Assembly (NCBI RefSeq): GCF_002577195.1
Contig: NZ_NULG01000002.1
Span: 1 to 32,322 of the forward strand
Source: Bacillus sp. AFS041924
GTDB taxonomy: Bacteria > Bacillota > Bacilli > Bacillales > Bacillaceae_G
Direction of reading: 5' to 3'
Length of the DNA: 32,322 nucleotides
Shown: positions 23,405 through 31,142 of the stretch, in pieces
Layout: the number at the start of each line of letters is the position of its first letter
Numbering within the stretch: position 1 is the first letter of the stretch
Notes under the pieces: model-generated
Database searches by the model: none
The model's input: the letters and a program-made list of their open reading frames with translations, nothing else
Told to the model about the DNA's origin: nothing
Translations under genes and position numbers: made by a program

Positions 23405-23485
23405 TTGATTGAAAAAATCGTTACTTTAACTGGAGACCAAACAGCAAATTTAATTGATGGCAACGGGATTGTTAGATGTTTTTGA
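23405..23485 (+). CDS. possible 26-codon leader peptide overlapping the amidase start
   Basis: A TTG-initiated frame (MIEKIVTLTGDQTANLIDGN, then GIVRCF) ends in TGA 23483-23485, 10 nt inside the amidase gene. The strongest ribosome site of the region (AAAGGAGG, 23385-23392) lies 12 nt before this TTG, whereas the amidase ATG has only a weak ACGGGA. This suggests translational coupling. It could also be the remnant of another coding start. Confidence 0.35.
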   Translation: MIEKIVTLTGDQTANLIDGNGIVRCF

Positions 23486-24885
23486 AACTAAGGAAAAATG
23501 TATTTAAGATCGGTATGATTCTAGCTATACTAACTAGTAGTCTATTTTTGGGAGTAAATAGTAGTAAAGCTACTACTACAAAGACCGGTGAAGTTACGGC
23601 GACTTCTTTATATATGAGAAAAGGACCAAGTACTGCATATAGCAAAGTAATGACATTAAAAAAAGGATATAAATTATCAATCATTGAGAGTAAAAATGGT
23701 TGGTATAGGATTAAGTATAGTAATAAAGCGGGCTGGGCATCAGGTGCTTATATTAAAGTAGTTAAGTCTACTTCGTCAGCTCCGAAAGTATTATTCGCTG
23801 GTGAAACAACTGCATCATCTCTAAATGTAAGAACGAGTTCAAGTACAGCAAGTAAAGTATTAACAACTTTAAAAAAAGGTACAAAGATTTCTGTATTGGA
23901 AAAGAAAGGTACTTGGTACAGAATAAAAACAAGTAAAGGAGATGGATGGGTAAGTTCGAAGTATGTGAAAAAGACTGTTGCAGCAAAACCATCGGAAGAA
24001 AATATAGTTAAGCCTCCGACATCTGAGCCACCAAGTGAGGATACTTCAACATCAAGTAGCCAAGATAAAATGGGGATCGTCACTACTTCCGCATTAAATG
24101 TAAGAACTGGACCTTCGACTACTTTTGAATCGATTAAGACACTTACTAGCGGAACCGTAGTATCAATAAAAGCAGAAAAAGATGGATGGTATCAAATTGA
24201 AGTTGGTGCTATTACTGGTTGGGTAAGTGCAAAATACATTCAACAAGACAATGAGGATATGAAACTAGAAAACTTTATTCTAGTTATTGATCCAGGGCAT
24301 GGTGGAAGTGATCCCGGTGCAACATTTAAAACTAGTAACGGTGATGTTTATAAGGAAAGTATGATCGTCTTAAAAGTATCACAGTTTTTAAAAAGTTACT
24401 TACTTGAACTACCAATCCAAACATATTTTACTCGAGAGACTGACGTTTATCCAACACTATCACAGCGAGTAACGTTTGCGAAAACTAAAAAAGCTAATGC
24501 CTTTATAAGTATTCATACTAATGCAACTTCCTCACATTCTGGAAATGGAACTGAAACGTATTATTATGGTGAAACAAAAAATTCTTCTACAATTTCTCCA
24601 ACAAAACTAGAGGATAGTATGACACTTGCTGATACTATACAAAATAGACTAGTTGAAAAATTAGAGTTAAAGGATCGTGGCACGAAAAGCGGAAATTTCC
24701 AAGTAGTTCGCGAATCAACAATGGCTTCAATTTTAACTGAATTAGGCTTTATTGATCATCCAGCAGATAATATAAAACTAAGTGATGCTATCTGGCAGCA
24801 AGAAGCAGCAAAAGGGATTTATTTAGGAATACTAGATTACTTAAGTGTTCAAGGCTATAACGTAGATTCATATTATTTATACTAA
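23476..24885 (+). CDS. N-acetylmuramoyl-L-alanine amidase with three SH3b domains
   Basis: 469 residues, secreted. A signal peptide ends near SSKA (about residue 32). Three bacterial SH3 repeats follow at about 36-92, 112-168 and 199-258, each with the LNVRxGPSTxxxVxxTLxxGxxVxV / GWxxIxxxxxxGWVSxxYI pattern; these bind the cell wall. The C-terminal Amidase_3 domain (about 264-460) has the zinc ligands H275 (DPGHGG), E294 (KESM) and H347 (SIHTN) and the catalytic E422 (TELGF). It cuts the bond between muramic acid and L-Ala in peptidoglycan, as do sporulation and autolytic amidases. Serine/threonine-rich linkers separate the modules. Its ribosome site is weak, so coupling to the upstream small ORF is possible. 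Confidence 0.92.
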   Translation: MFLKLRKNVFKIGMILAILTSSLFLGVNSSKATTTKTGEVTATSLYMRKGPSTAYSKVMTLKKGYKLSIIESKNGWYRIKYSNKAGWASGAYIKVVKSTSSAPKVLFAGETTASSLNVRTSSSTASKVLTTLKKGTKISVLEKKGTWYRIKTSKGDGWVSSKYVKKTVAAKPSEENIVKPPTSEPPSEDTSTSSSQDKMGIVTTSALNVRTGPSTTFESIKTLTSGTVVSIKAEKDGWYQIEVGAITGWVSAKYIQQDNEDMKLENFILVIDPGHGGSDPGATFKTSNGDVYKESMIVLKVSQFLKSYLLELPIQTYFTRETDVYPTLSQRVTFAKTKKANAFISIHTNATSSHSGNGTETYYYGETKNSSTISPTKLEDSMTLADTIQNRLVEKLELKDRGTKSGNFQVVRESTMASILTELGFIDHPADNIKLSDAIWQQEAAKGIYLGILDYLSVQGYNVDSYYLY

Positions 24886-24890
24886 TTAAT

Positions 24891-24936
24891 GGGGCTCTCC
24901 TTAAGTCGTTAAGTAACGAGTGGAGAGTCCTTTTTC
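24891..24936 (+). terminator. Rho-independent terminator
   Basis: GGGCTCTCC / GGAGAGTCC stem, with an inner CGTTA/AACG pairing, then TTTTT. It starts 6 nt after the amidase stop. Confidence 0.85.
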
Positions 24937-24974
24937 TGTATTTTTTCATAAAAATTCTTAGAAATTGATAAGAA

Positions 24975-25021
24975 TTGACAAAAATCATCAGAAATAAAAT
25001 TATATCAAGTCTCGATATAAT
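24975..25021 (+). promoter_or_regulatory. promoter block of the HTH-TPR regulator gene
   Basis: TTGAC (24975), CAGAAA, AAAATT, TATCAAGTCTCGA and TATAAT (25016-25021) match, at the same overall spacing (41 bp from TTGAC to TATAAT), a block before the subtilase gene. No -35 lies 17 bp before TATAAT. TATATC/GATATA around the conserved AAGTCTC is a small inverted repeat. Confidence 0.65.
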
Positions 25022-25082
25022 GAAATTGAAAAGTAATAACTCAAAGAGAATTAAATAAGAAAATAATTAGTAGGTGAGAAGA

Positions 25083-26345
25083 ATGAACGCAGCTCTATTT
25101 GAAGAAATTCAATGTATATGCTGGGAGAATGGCTGGACAAAAACAGACTTAGCTCATAGGTCAGGTATTCATATTAGTGAAATAAGCCGTATATTAAATC
25201 ATAAACGTTCGCTTACATTGAAATATTTGGATGCGATTACAAAGGCTATTGGGTTAGAGGAAGGAGCACTTTATTCGCATTTTACGGAAGAATGTTTTAA
25301 TGAAGAAAAAATATTGAACAAGCATAAAAGTGTACAGTTTTTGTTTAAATGCTTCATGAATGGATATGAGGAACAGTGTCAAAACCTGATACAAATAATG
25401 ACAACAGAAAAATTAGACATACGAACAGACTATTTGAATTACATTTTTTTCGTTGCTGAAGAGCTTTTTAAAGTTGGAAATGAAGAAAAAGCATTGATTT
25501 TGTACGAAGTCATGATTAAAAACGATTGCAAGGAAAATTTAGAACAGTTGGCAATTAGTTATTTTAGGCGTTTTTATATTTTAAGAATGACAGAGAATGG
25601 TCAGAATGCACTGACACATGTATTGGAGTATTTGTTTTGCCTGCCAAAAAAAGTAAGGATGGATGCTTATTTATGGATTGCAGCATTCTATTATAGACGT
25701 GAGAAATGGGAAGAGGTGCTATACTACGCTGAACGATTAAGAAAATTAATTAAAAGCGGAGAGTATTATGGGAGAGCTCTTATGTATAAAAGTTTTGCAC
25801 TTGCACGTCTAGGGAGCTCATTAGAAGAAATAATAGAAATAACAGAACAATATGCTCAAGTTAATGATCATTTTGCTGATCTGGCAATCGGAAATCGATT
25901 TGCTTCTTATTTAGACTATGGACAGCTTGAATATGTAGATCAATATCTTAATTGGTTAGAAGATAGAGAGGATGTGTATGTTGGTTTACCAAAGGTACTT
26001 GAAGCATTTATTCACTTGAATCGATTAGATGATGCTAAAAAAATCTTAGTTTTATATAAACACACAATTGATGAATTGGCCGTAGATGTAGAACCATGGA
26101 TAAAACAAAAGATGCATTTGGATTTTCGTTATGCATATGCATTTTATCAATGTGAAAGCTTACAGCTTCCAAATGGATTAGATGAATTACTGGATGTAGC
26201 TTTTACAGCAAATAAAATTGGAAATTTGGAAAGATTTAATAAGTGTTTATTAATTTACTGGAGATATAAGCAACATGCGACTTCCGAGCAGATCAATAAG
26301 TATATTCAATTATTAAGTATTAATGGAATTAAGGATCTCGTGTAA
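25083..26345 (+). CDS. HTH-TPR transcriptional regulator (RRNPP/AimR-like)
   Basis: About 420 residues. The N-terminal XRE-type HTH (NGWTKTDLAHRSGIHISEISRILNHKRSLTLKYLDAI, about 15-55) is followed by some 330 residues of helical hairpins resembling degenerate TPRs (AEELFKVGNEEKALILYEVM, AAFYYRREKWEEVLYYAERL, ALARLGSSLEEIIEITEQY). Size and plan match peptide-sensing RRNPP regulators such as AimR, NprR and PlcR. No propeptide gene follows, so the ligand is unknown. An in-frame GTG lies at 25074; AGGTGAG spans it and serves ATG 25083. Its promoter block is shared with the downstream subtilase, which suggests that it controls both. Confidence 0.8.
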   Translation: MNAALFEEIQCICWENGWTKTDLAHRSGIHISEISRILNHKRSLTLKYLDAITKAIGLEEGALYSHFTEECFNEEKILNKHKSVQFLFKCFMNGYEEQCQNLIQIMTTEKLDIRTDYLNYIFFVAEELFKVGNEEKALILYEVMIKNDCKENLEQLAISYFRRFYILRMTENGQNALTHVLEYLFCLPKKVRMDAYLWIAAFYYRREKWEEVLYYAERLRKLIKSGEYYGRALMYKSFALARLGSSLEEIIEITEQYAQVNDHFADLAIGNRFASYLDYGQLEYVDQYLNWLEDREDVYVGLPKVLEAFIHLNRLDDAKKILVLYKHTIDELAVDVEPWIKQKMHLDFRYAYAFYQCESLQLPNGLDELLDVAFTANKIGNLERFNKCLLIYWRYKQHATSEQINKYIQLLSINGIKDLV

Positions 26346-26428
26346 TTTTGCGTAGTTTTAATTTATTTGAAGAATTTGAGATTGTGTGAAGAGAGTAAGA
26401 GAAATAAAAGTTCGAAAAAAAAATAAAT

Positions 26429-26475
26429 TTGACGTAATTTTCAGAAAGTAAAATTGTATCAAGTTTCAATATAAT
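26429..26475 (+). promoter_or_regulatory. promoter block of the subtilase gene, copy of the regulator promoter
   Basis: TTGAC (26429), CAGAAA, AAAATT, TATCAAGTTTCAA and TATAAT (26470-26475) repeat the block before the regulator, with 22 of 25 bases identical over the part from TATCAAGT through TATAATGAA. There is no -35 at the usual distance. Initiation would fall about 28 nt before the TTG start. Confidence 0.65.
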
Positions 26476-26508
26476 GAACTTATTAAGAAAAGAAAGTAGG
26501 GATAGTAG

Positions 26509-29500
26509 TTGAAAAAGAAAATGTTTAGAAATGTTACAACATTAGCATTAACAACAGGACTTATAAGCACAACGATTACACCAATCTCCTTTTCGCACCA
26601 AGTTCATGCACAAGCAACTTCAAAGATTGAACAAGCATTAGCAAAACTTACTCCGCAACAGCGTGAGGCAATCAAACAATTGAAGCTAAGTGAGAAAGAT
26701 GGGCTTCAATTGTCTCCTGACATCGACCAAACAAGTGATAAGCTTACTTCTGTCATTGTCGAGTTTAAGGACAAGCCTGGACAGACTGCAGTATTAGAAG
26801 CAGAATCTGATGGAGTTACTCTAACAGCAGAAGATGCAAAAGAAAAAGTAGATGCTTCTCATGAAACGTTCCAAAAAGACTTAAAAACAATTTTTAGCAG
26901 TGAATTAAAGGCGAAGAAAAATCCATATTCAATTAAACGATCATATAAAAAAGCATTTAATGGAGTTTCTATGACTCTACCAGCTAACAAAGTAAAGTCG
27001 CTACTTAAATCTAGCGCAGTAAAAGCTGTCTGGAGCGATATGCAGGTTCAAGTAGAGCCACCTTCAATTAAAGAGACGGCAACAAAGCAAGCAGCAACTC
27101 ATACGATGGTTACATTCCCTGGCGTTGAAAAGCTTCACCAAGAAGGCTTTACAGGTAAAGGGGTAAAAGTCGGAATTCTTGATACGGGAATTGATTACAG
27201 TCACCCAGACTTAAAAGGTGCTTTTAAAGGTGGTTACGATTTCGTCGATAATGACAATGACCCGATGGAAACTTCATATGCTGATTGGAAGAAGTCTGAT
27301 CAGCCTGAATTAGGCTCAAGCGGAGAAGCTTACTACACTGAGCATGGTACGCACGTGGCCGGGATTATTGCGGGGCAGGCGAAAAACAATGCAGATTTTG
27401 CTGTAGAAGGTGTTGCACCGGAAGCTGATATTTATGCTTATCGTGTTCTGGGACCTTACGGATCAGGTTCTACATCTGCAATTTTGGCAGGTATTGATAA
27501 AGCAGTATCAGATGGAATGGACATCATTAATATGTCACTTGGAGCAAATTACAATGATCCATTATATCCTACGAGTATTGCCGTAAACAATGCTGTACTT
27601 GCGGGAGTAACAGCAATTGTCGCAGCAGGGAACTCTGGGGACAGAATGTATTCACTTGGGGCTCCTGGTAATGCTCCATTAGCAATTACAGTAGGTGCAA
27701 GTGACACGTCTGTTACAATTCCAAGTTTTTCAGGTGCATTGCATCATTCAACAGGCGATATACCGGTGGATTTAAAGCTAGCTGCTCAAGGTTTAACTGA
27801 TAATGTAGCTGACTTTGACGGGCAAACTTTACAAATGGTGAATGTATCATTTGGTGGTGAGCCAAGTTACCTTAAGCGTGAAGCGGATGGTAGTTATTTA
27901 CCAATCGATGTAAAGGGAAAAGTTGTGCTTGCGCAACGAGGTAGCTTTGGAATTACTCAAATCATAGCGACAGCTAAATCGCATGGGGCAAAAGCTGTTG
28001 TTTTATATGACGCAGATCAACCATTGGGAGATGTATACCTTGGAGACGCTTATGGCTTACTTCCGACATTTTTATTGAGTAACGCACAAGGAAAAGCCCT
28101 CGCAGCTAAATTACCTCTAGGTGCATCAGCAGGTATACCTTTAGACTTTACATTTAGTAATATGAAACAAACAGTGACTGTGGGCGATAAATTAGCGCCA
28201 TTTAGCTCTCGTGGTCCATCGCGTGTGTTATATGATATCAAACCTGAAGTAACGGCACCTGGTGTATCTGTTTTCTCTACTGTTCCTTCTTATATGCACG
28301 GGGCAGATCAAATTGGGAACTATCAATACGCATATGAGCGTTTATCTGGAACATCAATGGCAACCCCTAACGTTGTTGGAGTAGCAGCATTATTAAAGCA
28401 AGCTCACCCAGATTTGTCTCCTTCAGATATTAAATCAACACTTATGAATACAGCAGATCCATTATCTGATAAATACAGTGTATATGAAGTTGGTGCAGGG
28501 CGTGTAAACCCATATGATGCTGTTCATGCTCAAACGGAAATTCAAGTAAAAGATAAAACTTCAACTGTAAAAGATAATGCAAGTAATAATGGGTCAACTA
28601 CTTTAGCAAGTAAAGGAATTAAACAAATTAAAAACATTACTGGTGCATTGAGTTTTGGAGAACAAGCTGTCTCTGGTAAAGATCTAACAGATCAACGCTC
28701 TATGACTTTATTTAATAAAAGCTCTGTTGATAAAACATATGATGTAAAAGTTCAATTCCAAAAATTGGACGGACGATTCACAAATGACTCTAGAGCAACC
28801 CAAGATGCTGCTGCAAATGGCGTTACATTAGATGTTGAATCATCTATAAAAGTAAAACGATATAGCAGTGCGAGTATGGATGCTACAATCAACATTCCTA
28901 AAAACGCGAAACTTGGAACGTATGAAGGGTATGTCGTATATACAAACCAAAAGGATCCTAATGAATCATATAAAATTCCATTTGCTATTCATACGGTAAA
29001 AGAAGGAATTGACCATGTTGCGGGAAATCCACCTACGTTTACGACTGCGGTAGAGGCGGGGTATAACGGAATAAGATGGTCAATCGGTCTTAACTTCCAA
29101 TTAAATTCTCATATGCGTACGATGGATTTATTCCTTGTCGATCCGAAAACGAACAAAGAAATTGGCTTCCTTGGTACTTTGGACGGCATGGGTGCGGATG
29201 AGAATATTGAATATTATTTAAGGGGTGCAATGAACGAAGGTTTTTATTATCCATTAACGGGGAATCCAGATCAACCAATTGCATATGATAAGGAACAAAC
29301 TGCACCAGGATTATACAAAATCAAGCTCGTAGGAACAAATGATCGAGGAAAAACCTTCAGCGCAGACGCTCCTGTTTACTATAGCGTTACCCAGCCTACA
29401 CTCAATCTTAGCTCGGAATCTGGTATCTATGAATATAGCCCTGAACAGCAAGTTGTATCGTTAACAGGTTCCGTCTATGACCCTGATGTGGACGAGATGA

Positions 29501-30744
29501 AAGCCGGCGGTATCAATGCTTCTCAAGGAAATAATAAAGTTTTCTATTCGGTTCCTAGTAAACTATTAGGAGGGGGGACTGTTTCGGTTCCGGTGAACAG
29601 TGACGGCAATTTTACCGCACAAATCCCGCTGAACAAGACAATCCAACCGTTTAAAGTGGATATGTATGCGGAAAACATGGCGACAGTACAGAACTACTAT
29701 GGCCATAAATCCCTATACTACGTGAAACAAGGCACACCGTATGGAACAGCTATCGCTGATAAACAAAATGTAAAAGCGGGCGAAACGGTGACAGTTACCC
29801 TTTCCATGAACAATATGGTAAATATGAAGCAAGCCGTGTATTCATTTTTCGATCAAAGCTTATCGAATGCTGAGTTAGTAAGTATTAAACTAAATGCAAC
29901 ATTGAAAGGAAAAGTAGATATTCAGACAGTGAATACAGATGTAGAAGTAAACGGAAAAATGGCAAATAGAACAGATATTACTGCAACATTAATTGGTGAT
30001 GCAGCTCAAACAGGAGTTTCCGGAAAGGTTCCAATGGTAGATATAACATACAAAGTGAAAGATGACTCTGACAGTGTAAGCCTAGGTTTAGCACAGTTCA
30101 ATGTATCGTACACAAATACGGATAGCACAACGAAATCCTCTTTTGGTATTAGTCTTCCTTATCAGGTGGAACGAAATTACTCCTTCATGAAATCATGGGT
30201 TTATGGAGAAGCATTTATGATTCCTCAACTTGATGAGCCATCAACATTGGATTATGTAAAGGCAGGCGCAAAAGTCAAAGTGACAGATGAAGCAGGAAAA
30301 GAATATCCAAACACGTTTGGAAGTAATAGTGGTTTCCCTTGGCATTTTTCATCTAATCTGCCGTTAACGGATAAACCATTTACACTAGAGGTAGATATTC
30401 CGGGACATTTCACTGTTAAGAAAACCTTTACGATCGGGCTCAAAGAAAATGGGAAAGTGAAACCTTACTCGAAAGCACTCTATTATGAAAATGCACCTGC
30501 TGGAGACGTAAATAAAGATAATGTCATAGACGTAAAAGATGCGATATACATCCAAACATATTGGGATACAAATAAGCGTGATGCTGACGTTAACTATGAT
30601 GGCGTTGTTAATACTAAAGATATGCAATATGTTATCAATAACTATTTAATGCAAAATCCATGGAATGACAATTCACCAAAAGCAGCTACAAAATATAAGA
30701 GCAAAACATTGGATGATGTTTTAGAGGCACTTGGTTTGGAGTAG
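26509..30744 (+). CDS. large secreted S8 subtilase (Vpr-like) with cohesin-like and dockerin regions
   Basis: 1411 residues. A signal peptide ends near VHA (about 34), followed by an I9-type propeptide (VIVEFKDKPGQ to about 190). The S8 catalytic domain has D225 (VGILDTG), H279 (HGTHVAG) and S616 (GTSMATPN), split by a PA-like insert (about 435-555), the plan of B. subtilis Vpr. Beta-rich Fn3-like domains follow. At about 1080-1216 is a cohesin-like domain (VKAGETVTVTLSMNN, then VDITYKVKDDSDSVSL). At 1332-1391 is a dockerin with two calcium loops (DVNKDNVIDVKDA, DVNYDGVVNTKDM). Vpr has about 800 residues, so the C-terminal 600 are extra. It starts at TTG with AGGGAT 6-7 nt upstream; the alternative ATG 26521 is too far from the site. 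Confidence 0.92.
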   Translation: MKKKMFRNVTTLALTTGLISTTITPISFSHQVHAQATSKIEQALAKLTPQQREAIKQLKLSEKDGLQLSPDIDQTSDKLTSVIVEFKDKPGQTAVLEAESDGVTLTAEDAKEKVDASHETFQKDLKTIFSSELKAKKNPYSIKRSYKKAFNGVSMTLPANKVKSLLKSSAVKAVWSDMQVQVEPPSIKETATKQAATHTMVTFPGVEKLHQEGFTGKGVKVGILDTGIDYSHPDLKGAFKGGYDFVDNDNDPMETSYADWKKSDQPELGSSGEAYYTEHGTHVAGIIAGQAKNNADFAVEGVAPEADIYAYRVLGPYGSGSTSAILAGIDKAVSDGMDIINMSLGANYNDPLYPTSIAVNNAVLAGVTAIVAAGNSGDRMYSLGAPGNAPLAITVGASDTSVTIPSFSGALHHSTGDIPVDLKLAAQGLTDNVADFDGQTLQMVNVSFGGEPSYLKREADGSYLPIDVKGKVVLAQRGSFGITQIIATAKSHGAKAVVLYDADQPLGDVYLGDAYGLLPTFLLSNAQGKALAAKLPLGASAGIPLDFTFSNMKQTVTVGDKLAPFSSRGPSRVLYDIKPEVTAPGVSVFSTVPSYMHGADQIGNYQYAYERLSGTSMATPNVVGVAALLKQAHPDLSPSDIKSTLMNTADPLSDKYSVYEVGAGRVNPYDAVHAQTEIQVKDKTSTVKDNASNNGSTTLASKGIKQIKNITGALSFGEQAVSGKDLTDQRSMTLFNKSSVDKTYDVKVQFQKLDGRFTNDSRATQDAAANGVTLDVESSIKVKRYSSASMDATINIPKNAKLGTYEGYVVYTNQKDPNESYKIPFAIHTVKEGIDHVAGNPPTFTTAVEAGYNGIRWSIGLNFQLNSHMRTMDLFLVDPKTNKEIGFLGTLDGMGADENIEYYLRGAMNEGFYYPLTGNPDQPIAYDKEQTAPGLYKIKLVGTNDRGKTFSADAPVYYSVTQPTLNLSSESGIYEYSPEQQVVSLTGSVYDPDVDEMKAGGINASQGNNKVFYSVPSKLLGGGTVSVPVNSDGNFTAQIPLNKTIQPFKVDMYAENMATVQNYYGHKSLYYVKQGTPYGTAIADKQNVKAGETVTVTLSMNNMVNMKQAVYSFFDQSLSNAELVSIKLNATLKGKVDIQTVNTDVEVNGKMANRTDITATLIGDAAQTGVSGKVPMVDITYKVKDDSDSVSLGLAQFNVSYTNTDSTTKSSFGISLPYQVERNYSFMKSWVYGEAFMIPQLDEPSTLDYVKAGAKVKVTDEAGKEYPNTFGSNSGFPWHFSSNLPLTDKPFTLEVDIPGHFTVKKTFTIGLKENGKVKPYSKALYYENAPAGDVNKDNVIDVKDAIYIQTYWDTNKRDADVNYDGVVNTKDMQYVINNYLMQNPWNDNSPKAATKYKSKTLDDVLEALGLE

Positions 30745-30765
30745 TTAATAGGAAAACTAGTAAAT

Positions 30766-30797
30766 CGGTAATCATTAATTGGTTACCGGTTTTTTTA
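30766..30797 (+). terminator. Rho-independent terminator
   Basis: CGGTAA / TTACCG stem with an AT-rich loop, followed by GGTTTTTTT. It lies 21 nt after the subtilase stop. Confidence 0.8.
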
Positions 30798-30818
30798 GTG
30801 CTGAATTTTCGTAAGGTA

Positions 30819-30936
30819 GAAATACGAACAAAGTGTGTACTTTATTGATAAAGTTGTGAACTTCGTTGATAAAGCACGTATTTTTGTTGATAAAGGAGTG
30901 AACCTTGTTGATAAACTGTTTATTTTCGTTGATAAA
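30819..30936 (+). repeat. array of five degenerate repeats, exact 21-bp period, with leader
   Basis: Core TTCGTTGATAAA recurs five times; the fourth core base falls at 30844, 30865, 30886, 30907 and 30928, always 21 bp apart, with 9-bp variable stretches. The leader GAAATACGAACAAA matches the array at 11488. The frame through the cores is open (FVDK every seven residues) to a TGA near 30972, but it has no ribosome site. Confidence 0.9.
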
Positions 30937-31142
30937 ATAGTCAGAGACCTGTTTATTTCACTGAGAGAATGAGAAAAATAACTTGATGCAGGTTAATTCT
31001 GACCGAATTTACTAATTCAGTAAATAAGATTATTTTTATTGGATTAATAAACGTTGTGATACAATGGATAAGTCATTTTTGAACAAATATATGAAACAAT
31101 CGTTAGTATTAATGATAGAAAATAGAAAGTAAGGTAAATTTA

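Noticed and set aside
24975-24980. TTGACA as the -35 of the regulator promoter
   Set aside because: It is 35 bp before TATAAT, twice the allowed spacer, and the same distance is kept in the second copy. It is more likely part of an upstream binding box.
25083-26345. Naming the regulator NprR because the longest frame is 423 codons
   Set aside because: The N-terminal sequence does not resemble what I know of NprR, and no NprX-type propeptide gene follows. Only a general RRNPP/AimR-like label is justified.
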